From contig PCTW01000084.1 of NCBI GenBank assembly GCA_002786715.1, forward strand, positions 231,663 to 295,662: 64,000 bases of DNA, in the 5' to 3' direction. Position numbers and translations under genes: made by a program. Below the pieces are notes generated by a model. The model did not search any database. It had not been told where the DNA came from and worked only from the letters and a program-made list of their open reading frames with translations. Below are positions 26,000 through 34,967 of the stretch, piece after piece (position 1 is the stretch's first letter; the number at the start of each line of letters is the position of its first letter). The stretch is from Bdellovibrio sp. CG22_combo_CG10-13_8_21_14_all_39_27. Its GTDB lineage: Bacteria > Bdellovibrionota > Bacteriovoracia > Bacteriovoracales > Bacteriovoracaceae.

Positions 26000-26367
26000 G
26001 CTTCATCCTGTTCAATACAAATAGAGTTAATAGTTTGTACAATATCCTCAAATGGCTTTGAGATAACTCGGCAACCATATTTTTGAGCATTTTCAAGCAC
26101 TTGTTGCGAAGAGTATGCAGTCATAATAACAAACTTATTCTTAATCTGTCCTTGAGTGTATTTCGTTTTGGACTCTTCAATAACATCAAAGCCGGTAGTG
26201 TCTTGAAGCATGAGATCGCAAAGTATCCTGTCAAAATCATTATTGTGGATGAGTTGAATTGCTTCTTGGCCAGACAGAGCTGTTGACACGGTGTGGCCTA
26301 GTCTTTCAAAAAATCTTTTCAAAGACCTTAGTATAAGAATTTCGTCTTCAACGATCAGTACGTTCAA
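25996..26367 (-). CDS. Single-domain response regulator (CheY-like receiver)
   Basis: 123 residues, receiver domain only. Acidic pair VEDE at residues 7-9, phospho-acceptor Asp51 (LCDLML), Thr83 (MTAYSS) and Lys104 (ISKPF). No output domain, so it acts by protein interaction or in a phosphorelay. TTG start overlapping the stop of the histidine kinase just upstream, so the two are almost certainly partners. Confidence 0.92.
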   Translation of the reverse strand: MNVLIVEDEILILRSLKRFFERLGHTVSTALSGQEAIQLIHNNDFDRILCDLMLQDTTGFDVIEESKTKYTQGQIKNKFVIMTAYSSQQVLENAQKYGCRVISKPFEDIVQTINSICIEQDEA

Positions 26368-27926
26368 CTGCGGACCTTATTAAACTTAAGTTTTACAACT
26401 GTACCTGTATCTAAACCAGATTCTAGTTCAAATTGGGCCGAAAGTCGTTCACATAAGCTTAAACAAATGGCCAAACCGAGTCCTGTTCCATTTTCTTTAG
26501 TCGTAAAAAAAGGATCAAAGATCTTAGATTGAATTTCTTTAGGTATACCAGGCCCATTATCTGCAATTTTGAGGATTATATGGTTATCACTTGTTGAAAT
26601 ATGAAAACTGAGTTTTGGAGAAGGACTACTTGCATTGATCATCGCTTGAGCACTGTTTATGATGATATTGAAAAGGACCTGACTCACCCAAGTTGGAACA
26701 GTATTGATGGGATAATCATCATTTTCATCTTCAATAAATATTTCCCTCTTGATTCCCTTAAGTTCAGACTTACATAGGGTTAAAGTCTCCCTCAGGATAT
26801 TGGTGAGAGATATATTAACGGACTCCTCGTCTCTATTGTATAAATTTGTAAAGCTCTTAATAATTTGATTTGCTCTTTCAACCGAATATTTAATATCGTT
26901 TAAAGTTTCAATCTCCGCAGTCATATCAGCTTCTAGGGCTTGAGTTGTTAGTTGAATACCAAAAAGTGGATTATTTAATTCGTGTCGAAGAGTGTTGAGT
27001 AGCTCTCCCAAAAATGAAATGCGTTGATAGTGAGAAATGTCACTTATGGTTTCATTCTTGTCAGGTTTTTCAACACACAAAGAAAGAGTTGAACTTATTT
27101 TTATATTTAACGAATTTTTTTTAAAATCATCAACTACAACGTCGTTAAAAAAATTTTTAAAAACAATAAGGTCACTTCTGTTCGTAATAATAAATTTATA
27201 AGGCACATGAAGTAAAGTATCCAAAATGAGACTATGAAATACATTTTTATGGTATCTTCCAATCATCTCTTCAATGATTGGGGTAGAAAAATTTTTGATT
27301 GTATTAAAAAAATCAAGCTCCTTGGGGTCAAATGGAAGAAACTCTTCTTTTGTCATGACAATGAGAAGATCAAATGTTTTTAAGTTGATAACACCTTTAA
27401 GTGCCTGACCTGCAATGTTGAAAAAGTTTTCATTTACAAGAGTAGCCTGCTTACTTCCCTTTTTATTTTTAAGCCCGATTATAAGTCTATTAAAAACTTC
27501 AAAATCAACAGTCGTTGGAAAGCTCTCAACTTGCCTTGAGGCAGAAAATAGTCGAATAGTTTTTGTACCTTTTTCATGAACAAAGAGAAAGGCCCTATTG
27601 GCGCTGGATAATTCATTTAGATTGAGAAGAAAGAGAGGAAATGTCTCGAGGGATACGAGAGAAGAAAGCCTGTCTTTGTAAAAAGACATATTGAAGGGGA
27701 TTTCTTCTCCGGACAGAGTTTGAAAATTCTCAATAAGTTGAGATGAATCATTCTGAAATTGGTGGAGATTTTTCTCAAAAAGACCAAATTGAACTTTGGT
27801 CTTTTGATCTAAATCTTCAATTTTATTGTTAAGATACGAGTTTAGGCGTTGGACGCTTCTGGGCGCCTCTTTGAGGTTGCTGAGTTGAACTCCCGACGAA
27901 GTTCTGGGACGATTTTTATTTTCCAT
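26364..27926 (-). CDS. GAF-like sensor histidine kinase
   Basis: 520 residues, no clear membrane segment, so cytoplasmic. Residues ~80-240 look like a GAF domain. The dimerisation helix has RHELNNPLFGIQLTTQ with His315, and the ATPase domain has NIIINSAQAMINA (N box), IADNGPGIP (G1), FDPFFTTKENGTGLGLAI (F/G2). Phosphate would pass to the adjoining receiver. The ATG overlaps the preceding gene by 85 bases with no good ribosome site and no alternative start before residue 79, so the start is less certain. Beside flagellar modification and nadK-recN genes; input signal unknown. Confidence 0.9.
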   Translation of the reverse strand: MENKNRPRTSSGVQLSNLKEAPRSVQRLNSYLNNKIEDLDQKTKVQFGLFEKNLHQFQNDSSQLIENFQTLSGEEIPFNMSFYKDRLSSLVSLETFPLFLLNLNELSSANRAFLFVHEKGTKTIRLFSASRQVESFPTTVDFEVFNRLIIGLKNKKGSKQATLVNENFFNIAGQALKGVINLKTFDLLIVMTKEEFLPFDPKELDFFNTIKNFSTPIIEEMIGRYHKNVFHSLILDTLLHVPYKFIITNRSDLIVFKNFFNDVVVDDFKKNSLNIKISSTLSLCVEKPDKNETISDISHYQRISFLGELLNTLRHELNNPLFGIQLTTQALEADMTAEIETLNDIKYSVERANQIIKSFTNLYNRDEESVNISLTNILRETLTLCKSELKGIKREIFIEDENDDYPINTVPTWVSQVLFNIIINSAQAMINASSPSPKLSFHISTSDNHIILKIADNGPGIPKEIQSKIFDPFFTTKENGTGLGLAICLSLCERLSAQFELESGLDTGTVVKLKFNKVRS

Positions 27927-28501
27927 TGCGTTAAATTATCTATCAGTTCATATTCAAGGAGATCAGTTAACATAATGATGTCTTCTTTTTCCTTAGCAGG
28001 CAACATTGCTTTGAGCACTGACAGAAGATGTATTTCCAGCTTTTGAATCTCATCACCCTTTTTGAAATTATCGCCTCTATTGGACTTCAATATTTGAAAA
28101 ATTTGTGACATGAGTTGAATATAGAGGTCCAAAGTATCTACAATGTCTCCAAAGAGCTCATTGGTGCCTGTTCCTTGTGTTTGGTAAGCACTAATAAGAT
28201 GCTGTATTTTTTCACACATGTTATCGATATAAGCTGGACATGATTCTAGGGCTTCTATTCCGAGCTCCAAATTTGTCTTTGTTACAAATTCTATTTTTTT
28301 AAATTCAGAAGATTTATAATCAAAAATTTTATGGGGGTGACCGACTTCATAGGTTTCACCATCAAGAAGGCAATCAGTGATAACTTCATTTTCAGCCACA
28401 GTTTCCGTATAAAGATGATCTATGATGTCAGCGACAGTTCTTGTCGAAAATGAGTCATCATTAATCTTTCTACTATTCATTGTTATAGTTGTCATAATCA
28501 T
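27842..28501 (-). CDS. Uncharacterised helical protein in the flagellar region
   Basis: 219 residues; no family recognised. The ATG at 28501 overlaps the upstream stop (ATGA), though the ATG at 28495 has better spacing from AAGGAAG. Residues ~1-60 include CLLDGETYEVGHPHKIFDYKS; from ~75 onward it is mostly helices with many Leu/Ile, for example LFGDIVDTLDLYIQLMSQIFQILKSNRG and KEDIIMLTDLLEYELIDNLTQWK. Encoded between a glycosyltransferase and the histidine kinase, with a long overlap into the kinase. Real by composition and operon place; a role in the same operon is only inferred. Confidence 0.75.
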   Translation of the reverse strand: MIMTTITMNSRKINDDSFSTRTVADIIDHLYTETVAENEVITDCLLDGETYEVGHPHKIFDYKSSEFKKIEFVTKTNLELGIEALESCPAYIDNMCEKIQHLISAYQTQGTGTNELFGDIVDTLDLYIQLMSQIFQILKSNRGDNFKKGDEIQKLEIHLLSVLKAMLPAKEKEDIIMLTDLLEYELIDNLTQWKIKIVPELRREFNSATSKRRPEASNA

Positions 28502-30153
28502 CTTCCTTGATGAATGTTTTTATTCTTATTACTTGTATTAATAATCTTATCGAGAAGTTCGTCTAAAACTGAGCAGCTCACAGAAATATCATGGTAAACA
28601 AGATATGTGTTTTCCGTTATTTCAACAATTGTCGTTCCTGAAGTATTTGCTTTTTGTATTTCATAAAAAGAAACAAGAGGGCCTAACTCTGGGCTAGCCT
28701 TTTTAATCATATTGCTTAACCTATCAATCTCATCAATTTTGGCTGAAAGATCATTGATATTTGTTATATTTGGAGATTCTGAATTAATCTCTTGTAGAAT
28801 ATATGTGCAATATTTTTTTGCAAACTCAGACAATTCGAAGAGGTTGTGCAAATTAGACTTTATCGTGCTGAGTTCATTTAATGCAGATTGGGAAACAATT
28901 GGATTTGAAACTCTTGGGCTCGATTCAAAAAATTTATAGGTCCATAAAATTTGATAAAGATCACGCATTATCGTTTTAGTTGAAATAGTCTCTTGTGTTG
29001 GCACAAGTTGATAGAGACCATCGGGATTTTGCTTACCAATGTAAATATTAGCGGAAGCAGCATGATAATGACCGTGCTTAGTAATAATTTCATTCATATC
29101 AACTTTTTTATTACGAAGTTGAATAGTGATTAATTCAGAAGCGAGTTGATGTGAAATATCTTTATGACAATCAAAATCCTGACAGGAATCACTGACGTAA
29201 CATGGGAAACAACTTGTCTTTGGTGTTGCCACAATAGTATTTACACCAAGTGGGGCTGTTTCATGAGGACGAACAGATCCAACTGGGAATGTAACTGTTG
29301 GAATATTTTTCAATGAGGCGAGGTGAGAAACCATTGAGTCGTGGCCTACAAAGATATTATATCGATCCATCTTTTCATGAAGTTCACTGATCGTTAAAAT
29401 CCCTGCAACTGATGATAAGCGATTCTTAAATAACTTAAGGATAGGATCATTTATTATCTGATGGACTTGAGGTTGGTCCTCTTTTGAGCCACAGATTGTG
29501 ATTCGAGTATCTTGATTGTTCTTTAAGGTTAAATAAATGACTTCAACCCATTTTCCAGTTTTCCAATGTTTTCTCTCTTGGGATGCAAAAGGATGAAGAA
29601 GGATTTCTTTAAAATTGCCTTCTTTGGTTTCCACCTTCCGTTCAGGAAGTTGAGCTCGCCTACCACCCATGAGTGCTAGCCAAATATCATTAATATTAAA
29701 CGAATTGATAGAGCTATTAACGACAAAGCTTGAGAGATACTGAGTAAAGAGGTCCTTTGTAACAAGCTCATGCTTTGATGAATAATAATTACCCAATTTG
29801 TGAGGGGTGTTTATCAAGGTTGTTATATAAAATGAAGTTTTGCAAAAAGACAGATTTAAAGCAACGTCAAAAGACTGACAATTGAGAACTGTGAGAAAGT
29901 CATCAACCTTATTAACAATCTCTTCAGTGGTTGAAGAATTAAAAATAGATTTCTTAGAAAGTGTAAAAACTCTTGAAAATGTTTTCTCGAGAATGCTTTT
30001 TATAGGAGCAGCATATCGCTCTCTCGCTACTAGGCTGAGATTTATATCAGGATGATTTGCTTTAAAAGCATTCGCTGCAGACAAGGTCTGTATGAGATCA
30101 CCTGTTCGTGCCATTTGAATAATGACAAAGTTCTTATTCATGTTTGTCTTCAT
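28498..30153 (-). CDS. GT9 (heptosyltransferase-like) glycosyltransferase with C-terminal extension
   Basis: 551 residues from the ATG at 30153, which has AGGGA upstream; an upstream start at 30180 is less well placed. N-terminal domain starts FVIIQMARTGDLIQTLSA (acceptor domain). Donor domain has ILLHPFASQERKHW, ITICGSKEDQ, the GT9 loop FVGHDSMVSHLAS, and a Cys cluster CFPCYVSDSCQDFDC typical of some GT9 enzymes. About 180 further residues form a helical extension that seems to share a pattern (A-x3-YI...GLY) with the next gene. Neighbours (flagellins, fliDS, a Maf-like gene) suggest filament glycosylation. Confidence 0.82.
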   Translation of the reverse strand: MKTNMNKNFVIIQMARTGDLIQTLSAANAFKANHPDINLSLVARERYAAPIKSILEKTFSRVFTLSKKSIFNSSTTEEIVNKVDDFLTVLNCQSFDVALNLSFCKTSFYITTLINTPHKLGNYYSSKHELVTKDLFTQYLSSFVVNSSINSFNINDIWLALMGGRRAQLPERKVETKEGNFKEILLHPFASQERKHWKTGKWVEVIYLTLKNNQDTRITICGSKEDQPQVHQIINDPILKLFKNRLSSVAGILTISELHEKMDRYNIFVGHDSMVSHLASLKNIPTVTFPVGSVRPHETAPLGVNTIVATPKTSCFPCYVSDSCQDFDCHKDISHQLASELITIQLRNKKVDMNEIITKHGHYHAASANIYIGKQNPDGLYQLVPTQETISTKTIMRDLYQILWTYKFFESSPRVSNPIVSQSALNELSTIKSNLHNLFELSEFAKKYCTYILQEINSESPNITNINDLSAKIDEIDRLSNMIKKASPELGPLVSFYEIQKANTSGTTIVEITENTYLVYHDISVSCSVLDELLDKIINTSNKNKNIHQGR

Positions 30154-30295
30154 TCGACTTCCCTGTCTTAAGATCTGCATCGACTTCTTCTATCAAGGTA
30201 GCTGTCAAGGCCATGACGAAATCTTTGTGTTCAAGCTCCTGCCCGAGTTTGATCTTCTCTTTCAAAACATTTATACCCTTTTCAATTGAGTTCAT
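30134..30295 (-). CDS. Small protein (53 residues) between two glycosyltransferase genes
   Basis: ATG at 30295 overlaps the stop of the upstream glycosyltransferase, and its stop lies 20 bases inside the next gene, closing an otherwise unexplained ~130-base gap. AAGGA lies seven bases before the ATG. The peptide begins MNSIEKGINVLKEKIKLG, is charged and probably one or two helices, with a lysine-rich tail. No family recognised. Support is from tight fit in the operon and from the ribosome site. Confidence 0.6.
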   Translation of the reverse strand: MNSIEKGINVLKEKIKLGQELEHKDFVMALTATLIEEVDADLKTGKSNEDKHE

Positions 30296-31919
30296 TTGTT
30301 GATCCTTGCTTTGCTAAATAGCTTGGTGACTTCGTAAGGAAATACTCATCGCAATGAGCAATACTATCAAACAGAAGTTGAAAGTCTTTCTTGGCACTGA
30401 ATAGTGCCTCTTCAAGTTGTGCCATCGGAGAAGCCTGGTTGAGATTTTCAAATCTTGACTTGAATATCACTGCAGGAATTGAAGCTAGGTTGTTCCACGT
30501 TGCCACTGCCATAAAAACATCTATTGATTCAACCAATGCCTTGTAGGCTTTGGGATTTTCGCGGGAAGAAGCCAAGTTTCTAATACATGACAAAAGAGTT
30601 CTCATCGCTGCTGTCATTTTTTCTTTTTCAGAATGGGCCCACTTGTTAAAAATTGGACGTCCCACATTATCGAAAATTTCTTTTAACAGCCGAGTGTCAC
30701 TTTCTTGAGCATTTCTTAGTAAGAAAAAGTATCTTGAAAATGTACGCGAACAATCTTCAACTTCATTTTTAATTCCAGAGCAATTTTTATAATGTAATCC
30801 AGAGCGATCTTTGATTGGTATATAAGTCGAAAAGGCATTACTGATAACGAGGTCTTTCGCCATGATATCGCCAGTTATATAGGCAAGCGAGTTAAGAAGT
30901 GCAGAGGTGAGATCGCTGTTTGAATAATTTCCACTCTCTCTGGTTGTTCTCACGACAAGACTACTTGTGTTGGTTGTCCACATTTTAAAAGCAGGACTTT
31001 CTGCGCTGGCAAATTCTACTATGGGAAGGTCGAGAAGGTCACAGAGATGCTTAATGCTGGTATCAGGTGTAATTACAGCATCGAGGTTTACGAGAACCGA
31101 TGGAGCAGCAATAAAATCTGATTCAACAATAGTGAGAGAGCCACCAAAGCTTCGATTGATAGCTTCAGCCAGCTCTTGTTCTTCTTTTAAGGGAGCAATC
31201 AAGAGCACTGGGAAATAGCAAGTGTCATTTACCATTTCTTGAATCAGGCTATTAATCGTTTCAATAGGTATGTTCTTCTCTACGCTTGAACTCATGAGCT
31301 GGATACCAACGAGGGCTTTGTAATCTGGCCCAATACTGCTTCGTAGAGCTTGAAAATTTTTAAATGCGATTTGATTATTCTCTGGCACTGTTGCAACAGA
31401 ATCTAGCGCAGAGGAGCTCTTTATGTTTAGAGCATTGTAAAAGCAGTCAAGGTAATTGATAGGAGTTGTCATCGGCATAGTGGTCACATCGTTTAGGACT
31501 CTGACCCATTCATCGCTGTAAACAACCTGTCCTGTTACAGAAAGAGATAATCCCGTAATTTTACAGCTAGGATTAAGTGTTTTAATGATGGATGTTAGAA
31601 GAGTTCCTGTTTGATCATTAGAAAAGTTAATGACTTCATCCCATTTTGTGGAAAGAACCGGGTTTATATCTTCCATGAATTGATTTATGGCTAGGGCATC
31701 AGAGTAGATTCTATTTTTAAAATAGGTTTCAATTTTCTTTCTATTAATAAAGTAATTCGTACCTCTCGTTTTTAGTACTCTGAAAGCACTTCTAAACTCC
31801 TCGTATCCTAACGTTGAAACTGCTCTGTTCGTGTCGTTGATTTCAACGGAGTTAATCAGCTTGAGAGAATTAAAAATATCACCATTTTTTCTAAAATTTA
31901 TAACAAGAATATTTCTCAT
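30282..31919 (-). CDS. Second GT9-like glycosyltransferase with C-terminal extension
   Basis: 545 residues, divergent from but parallel to the neighbour. Begins NILVINFRKNGDIFNSLKLI, the GT9 acceptor-domain start. ALVGIQLMSSSVEKNIP and PVLLIAPLKEEQELAEAI mark the donor domain; VITPDTSIKHLCDLLDLPIVEFASAESPAFKMW is the GT9 loop. Residues ~350-545 are a helical extension with a mid segment FSTYIPIKDRSGLHY comparable to the neighbour. It lacks the Cys cluster. Start ATG overlaps the upstream stop (ATGA) with GAGGAAC ahead. Proposed role: sugar transfer to flagellin or another surface structure. Confidence 0.72.
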   Translation of the reverse strand: MRNILVINFRKNGDIFNSLKLINSVEINDTNRAVSTLGYEEFRSAFRVLKTRGTNYFINRKKIETYFKNRIYSDALAINQFMEDINPVLSTKWDEVINFSNDQTGTLLTSIIKTLNPSCKITGLSLSVTGQVVYSDEWVRVLNDVTTMPMTTPINYLDCFYNALNIKSSSALDSVATVPENNQIAFKNFQALRSSIGPDYKALVGIQLMSSSVEKNIPIETINSLIQEMVNDTCYFPVLLIAPLKEEQELAEAINRSFGGSLTIVESDFIAAPSVLVNLDAVITPDTSIKHLCDLLDLPIVEFASAESPAFKMWTTNTSSLVVRTTRESGNYSNSDLTSALLNSLAYITGDIMAKDLVISNAFSTYIPIKDRSGLHYKNCSGIKNEVEDCSRTFSRYFFLLRNAQESDTRLLKEIFDNVGRPIFNKWAHSEKEKMTAAMRTLLSCIRNLASSRENPKAYKALVESIDVFMAVATWNNLASIPAVIFKSRFENLNQASPMAQLEEALFSAKKDFQLLFDSIAHCDEYFLTKSPSYLAKQGSTNELN

Positions 31920-32551
31920 AACTGTTCCTCTCTCGATCCCGCAATGCTAGCAAAGGTTTGAATGAGCAAGCCTTGGTAGCTAAAATCATTTTTTTGTTTT
32001 GTCTCAACGGCCAATTCGTCAACTGTCATGTGTTCATATTGTGAAAGTGCAGTTTTAAAGTCATCATTTTGAATAGTTCCCATGAGGTCTCTAATGTTTC
32101 TTGAACTTTTATAAGTTAGAAAGCTTTCAAAAAATGATTTGTTCAAATTAAACGAGGGCTGATGAGTAAGAAGTACTGGCTTTTGAATGAGAAACTTTAC
32201 AAAAGTTTCATTGGTAAATGCATCTGTCGGATTGGTGTTTTGCAAGTAATGTACATTTTTTGAATAGGGATTATGATCAATGCAGTATTGTCGTAATTCA
32301 TTATTTGGCTCAATGACAAAGATAGAATAATTCCCTTCGTGTTGAGTTGCTAAATGCTCGGCCAAGGCATTGATGTGATATGCATAGCCACCACCGAAGA
32401 TGAGAAACTTGTTATGTCCTTCAATCTTGTTCATGTGGTTTTCCACAAACTGAGCTGCCTCTTTAATGGGATTATAGACTGAATGAATTTGATAGCCTTC
32501 CACTTTGGGTACGAGATGACCTGAACGAGACGTAACGACATCAATTTCCAT
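31916..32551 (-). CDS. Maf N-terminal-like protein (motility accessory / flagellin modification)
   Basis: 211 residues. The segment GYQIHSVYNPIKEAAQFV followed by FLIFGGGYAYHINALAEHL and FVIEPNNELRQYC matches the pattern of the N-terminal region of Maf (DUF115-associated) proteins: a xHSxYxPxxEA start, a Rossmann glycine loop, and an IEP strand end. The central DUF115 domain is absent, so this is a short form. Maf proteins transfer nonulosonic acids to flagellin in several bacteria; this one may act with the GT9 genes. First gene of its operon, AAGGA before the ATG, 155 bases from fliT. Confidence 0.7.
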   Translation of the reverse strand: MEIDVVTSRSGHLVPKVEGYQIHSVYNPIKEAAQFVENHMNKIEGHNKFLIFGGGYAYHINALAEHLATQHEGNYSIFVIEPNNELRQYCIDHNPYSKNVHYLQNTNPTDAFTNETFVKFLIQKPVLLTHQPSFNLNKSFFESFLTYKSSRNIRDLMGTIQNDDFKTALSQYEHMTVDELAVETKQKNDFSYQGLLIQTFASIAGSREEQL

Positions 32552-32630
32552 AATGAATCCTTAGATAAATAAATTTTGATAAACTTTTGATGCCTATTTC
32601 TCCTCGTCCTTAAGGTCCATAAGCTTGGAT

Positions 32631-32649
32631 GTCATCATTAATTGATGAC
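32631..32649. repeat. Inverted repeat between fliT-like and Maf-like genes
   Basis: GTCATCA (32631-32637), five-base spacer, TGATGAC (32643-32649), in the 155-base gap upstream of the leftward glycosylation operon. No T-run on either strand, so a regulator site is more likely than a terminator. No sigma-28 or sigma-54 match found in this gap. Confidence 0.45.
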
Positions 32650-32706
32650 CCTACTATTTCCTCATTTTTTTGGATTACTGTCAAATGGAGGAAAAAACTG
32701 ACTGAA

Positions 32707-33108
32707 TTATTTTCGTACTGTTTGTAAGTTGTAACCCTTGAATTTTTCAGAGTTCGTAAAGGTTGTCTGTATTTCCGACTGAACTTGTTTTTTATGATTT
32801 TCCAATTTCGCCGTAATCAGAGCGTCGATTTCAATAATAGATGACACCATTTCATGGACATCCTTTTGCCAAGCTTTAAAAATTTGAACGCTTTCTGGGT
32901 TCAGTTGGGCTCCGTTCAAACCATCAATGAGACTCTCAATTTCTAGTTGAACTTTAGAAACAATAGAAACTAAGCGGTCACGGTTATCAAGATTGGAATT
33001 GATAGCCTCAACATTGTCTGCATCCGACTGTTCAATGCTCTTTGATAGCTTAATACAAGCATCAAGGTAGTCTAGGTGGGTCTGAATTTTTGAAAAAATG
33101 TTTTCCAT
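32707..33108 (-). CDS. FliT/FlgN-type flagellar chaperone-like protein
   Basis: 133 residues, all predicted helix with heptad-like leucine/isoleucine spacing (HLDYLDACIKLSKSIEQ, NRDRLVSIVSKVQLEIESLI, MVSSIIEIDALITAKLENHKKQ). Size, helicity and position directly after fliS, overlapping its stop by one base (TAATG), fit FliT, the FliD chaperone. Sequence identity in this family is low, so FlgN-like is an alternative. Confidence 0.6.
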   Translation of the reverse strand: MENIFSKIQTHLDYLDACIKLSKSIEQSDADNVEAINSNLDNRDRLVSIVSKVQLEIESLIDGLNGAQLNPESVQIFKAWQKDVHEMVSSIIEIDALITAKLENHKKQVQSEIQTTFTNSEKFKGYNLQTVRK

Positions 33109-33494
33109 TATGCAGATTCCTTTTTCTTTAAAGATTTAATAGCTTCACTCCACCCATCATAAAGGATGTTGAGAACTCTTAAACATCCTTCCAGTGGTTC
33201 TTTATCTATTTTGATATTGGCTTGAGTGCTGGCAAACAAAATATAATCGTAGAGGGCAGAGAGCTCTTGAGAAATTTCACCACCAATTTCATGGTCTAAG
33301 CTATTGTTAAGTTCAATAACAATATCCTGTAGTTTTCCAATGTGTTCACCCTTGGCTGCGATCTGCTTTGTTTCAATGGCTTCCATGGCCTTTTTGCAAT
33401 TTTTAATTGCTGATTGATAAAGCATAAGAAGGATCTGTTCCTTACTCGCAGTATGGATTGATGTCTTTTTGTAAGCGTTAAATCCGTAACTCAT
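33108..33494 (-). CDS. fliS: Flagellin chaperone FliS
   Basis: 128 residues. N-terminal YGFNAYKKTSIHTASKEQILLMLYQSAIKNCKKAMEAI and the helix SQELSALYDYILFASTQANIK followed by LEGCLRVLNILYDGWSEAI are the FliS four-helix signature (YxxxxxxTAS, LMLYxxAI, LYxY). Binds flagellin C-terminal helices before export. It follows fliD by 13 bases with AAGGAGG before its ATG, as in most flagellar operons. Confidence 0.93.
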   Translation of the reverse strand: MSYGFNAYKKTSIHTASKEQILLMLYQSAIKNCKKAMEAIETKQIAAKGEHIGKLQDIVIELNNSLDHEIGGEISQELSALYDYILFASTQANIKIDKEPLEGCLRVLNILYDGWSEAIKSLKKKESA

Positions 33495-33507
33495 TTAACT
33501 TTCCTCC

Positions 33508-34899
33508 TTAACCCAGCTGTTGGACCGGGTCGGCCGATTGCGCTCCGAGAGCAGCAAGTCCTGCTCCTTGAGTTTTAATCCTTGAAATGGTTTCTTCAAG
33601 CCTGGCAAATTTTTCTTTTAAGTTTTTCTCTTTTTGATCTATAAGTCTTTGTTTTTGCTCTATCCGACGATCGATATCGGCCATTTTACTCTGCAGAGAA
33701 TTCTTTCTGGTGGTTAAAACACCATTGGGATATTGAAGTACTGTATCAATCATCCCTTGAAATTTTTGAATAAACCCTACGCTGCGAGTTCCATTGGGGC
33801 CATAGTATCCAGTTAGCGTTTGAGAAACGGCATTAAAGTCACTTGCTAGAGCAGCATCAAATTTTTTCTGATCCATGCCAAGGAGACCATCTTTTTGAAA
33901 TGATATTCCAATATCTCCTAAGCGACGATAACCGCTTTCGGTTAAAACATCAGAAAAAACTGCAGAGCGAACTCTGCCTTCAATTGTTTGAAGAATGAGA
34001 TCGCCACCGAGAGTTCTCGAAGTATCTGTCTTCTCATCAATCGTATTCTGTTCCTTAATGAACTTTAAAACACCATTTATAGTCTCAACGAGATCATTAA
34101 TTTTTCCGGTCACTGCCTCCGTATCTTCTCCGACTTTCAAGGTAAATTCCTCTCCGGGTTTAGCCTTTTTTAGATCGAGAGTCATTCCTGGAATAAGGTC
34201 TTTAACTTTATTCTCTGGGACTTCAACTTCGAATCCATCAATCTTAATTTTTGCATCCCGTGCTTCTCTTTCGAATTCGAAATAAAGATCTTCATCACCA
34301 TCAACAAAGTAGAGATAAGGAAATTCTAGAAGATTATTATCACCAGTCTCGGCATAGCTTAAAAGTAGACGCCAAGGAGTATCGCTTCCACTCCCATCGT
34401 TGATAACAGTTGCGCGCAATCCTGTTTCAGGATTGTTATTAATAAGATTAGCAACACCATCAAGAGACGAGTTGTCACTGTCTACATAAAGATCTTTTGA
34501 TTCCCCATTGGGAAGAAAATATTGAATATAACCAACACCCAAATAGCTATCTTTTCGGTCTGAAAATCCAGAACTCATGGCCGAAGATTTTTGAGCAAGC
34601 TCCATAACTTCAATTTGATATGTTCCAGTAGTTGCTACATTTTTATCTATAGAAACACCGAGAATGTCATCGTTAGTATCAACCTTAAGTTCTCTTAAGT
34701 TTCGAGCACTACTGTTATTTGCTAAATTCTGCTTCACTTTTTGCATGAGATCGATCAGATCAGTGACGAGTTTTTGCTTATCTTGGACTTTTTCTTTACG
34801 TTTTTCCATTTGTTGCACAGGAATTTGCTCAGCAGCGATAATCTGCTTAACGATGTCCTTCGGGAGTCCCGTATTGATAGATCCAAATGAAATGGCCAA
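33508..34899 (-). CDS. fliD: Flagellar filament cap protein FliD
   Basis: 463 residues. TTG start with AGAGAGG upstream. N-terminal FGSINTGLPKDIVKQIIAAEQIPVQQMEKRKEKVQDKQKLVTDL is the FliD N-terminal coil, and the C-terminal helices LSKM-type segment KNSLQSKMADIDRRIEQKQRLIDQKEKNLKEKFARLEETISRI with QGAGLAALG near the end close the cap. The middle has beta-rich D2/D3 domains. The filament cap is needed for flagellin folding at the tip. First gene of the fliD-fliS-fliT set. Confidence 0.94.
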   Translation of the reverse strand: MAISFGSINTGLPKDIVKQIIAAEQIPVQQMEKRKEKVQDKQKLVTDLIDLMQKVKQNLANNSSARNLRELKVDTNDDILGVSIDKNVATTGTYQIEVMELAQKSSAMSSGFSDRKDSYLGVGYIQYFLPNGESKDLYVDSDNSSLDGVANLINNNPETGLRATVINDGSGSDTPWRLLLSYAETGDNNLLEFPYLYFVDGDEDLYFEFEREARDAKIKIDGFEVEVPENKVKDLIPGMTLDLKKAKPGEEFTLKVGEDTEAVTGKINDLVETINGVLKFIKEQNTIDEKTDTSRTLGGDLILQTIEGRVRSAVFSDVLTESGYRRLGDIGISFQKDGLLGMDQKKFDAALASDFNAVSQTLTGYYGPNGTRSVGFIQKFQGMIDTVLQYPNGVLTTRKNSLQSKMADIDRRIEQKQRLIDQKEKNLKEKFARLEETISRIKTQGAGLAALGAQSADPVQQLG

Positions 34900-34967
34900 A
34901 GCATCCTCTCTTTGCCAAAGGCATTGTGCGCCGTTTACATATTAGCACTTGCAGAAAAAAATAACGA

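Noticed and set aside
28712-28939. Rightward 75-residue frame inside the glycosyltransferase
   Set aside because: No ribosome site, no family features; a shadow of the coding strand.
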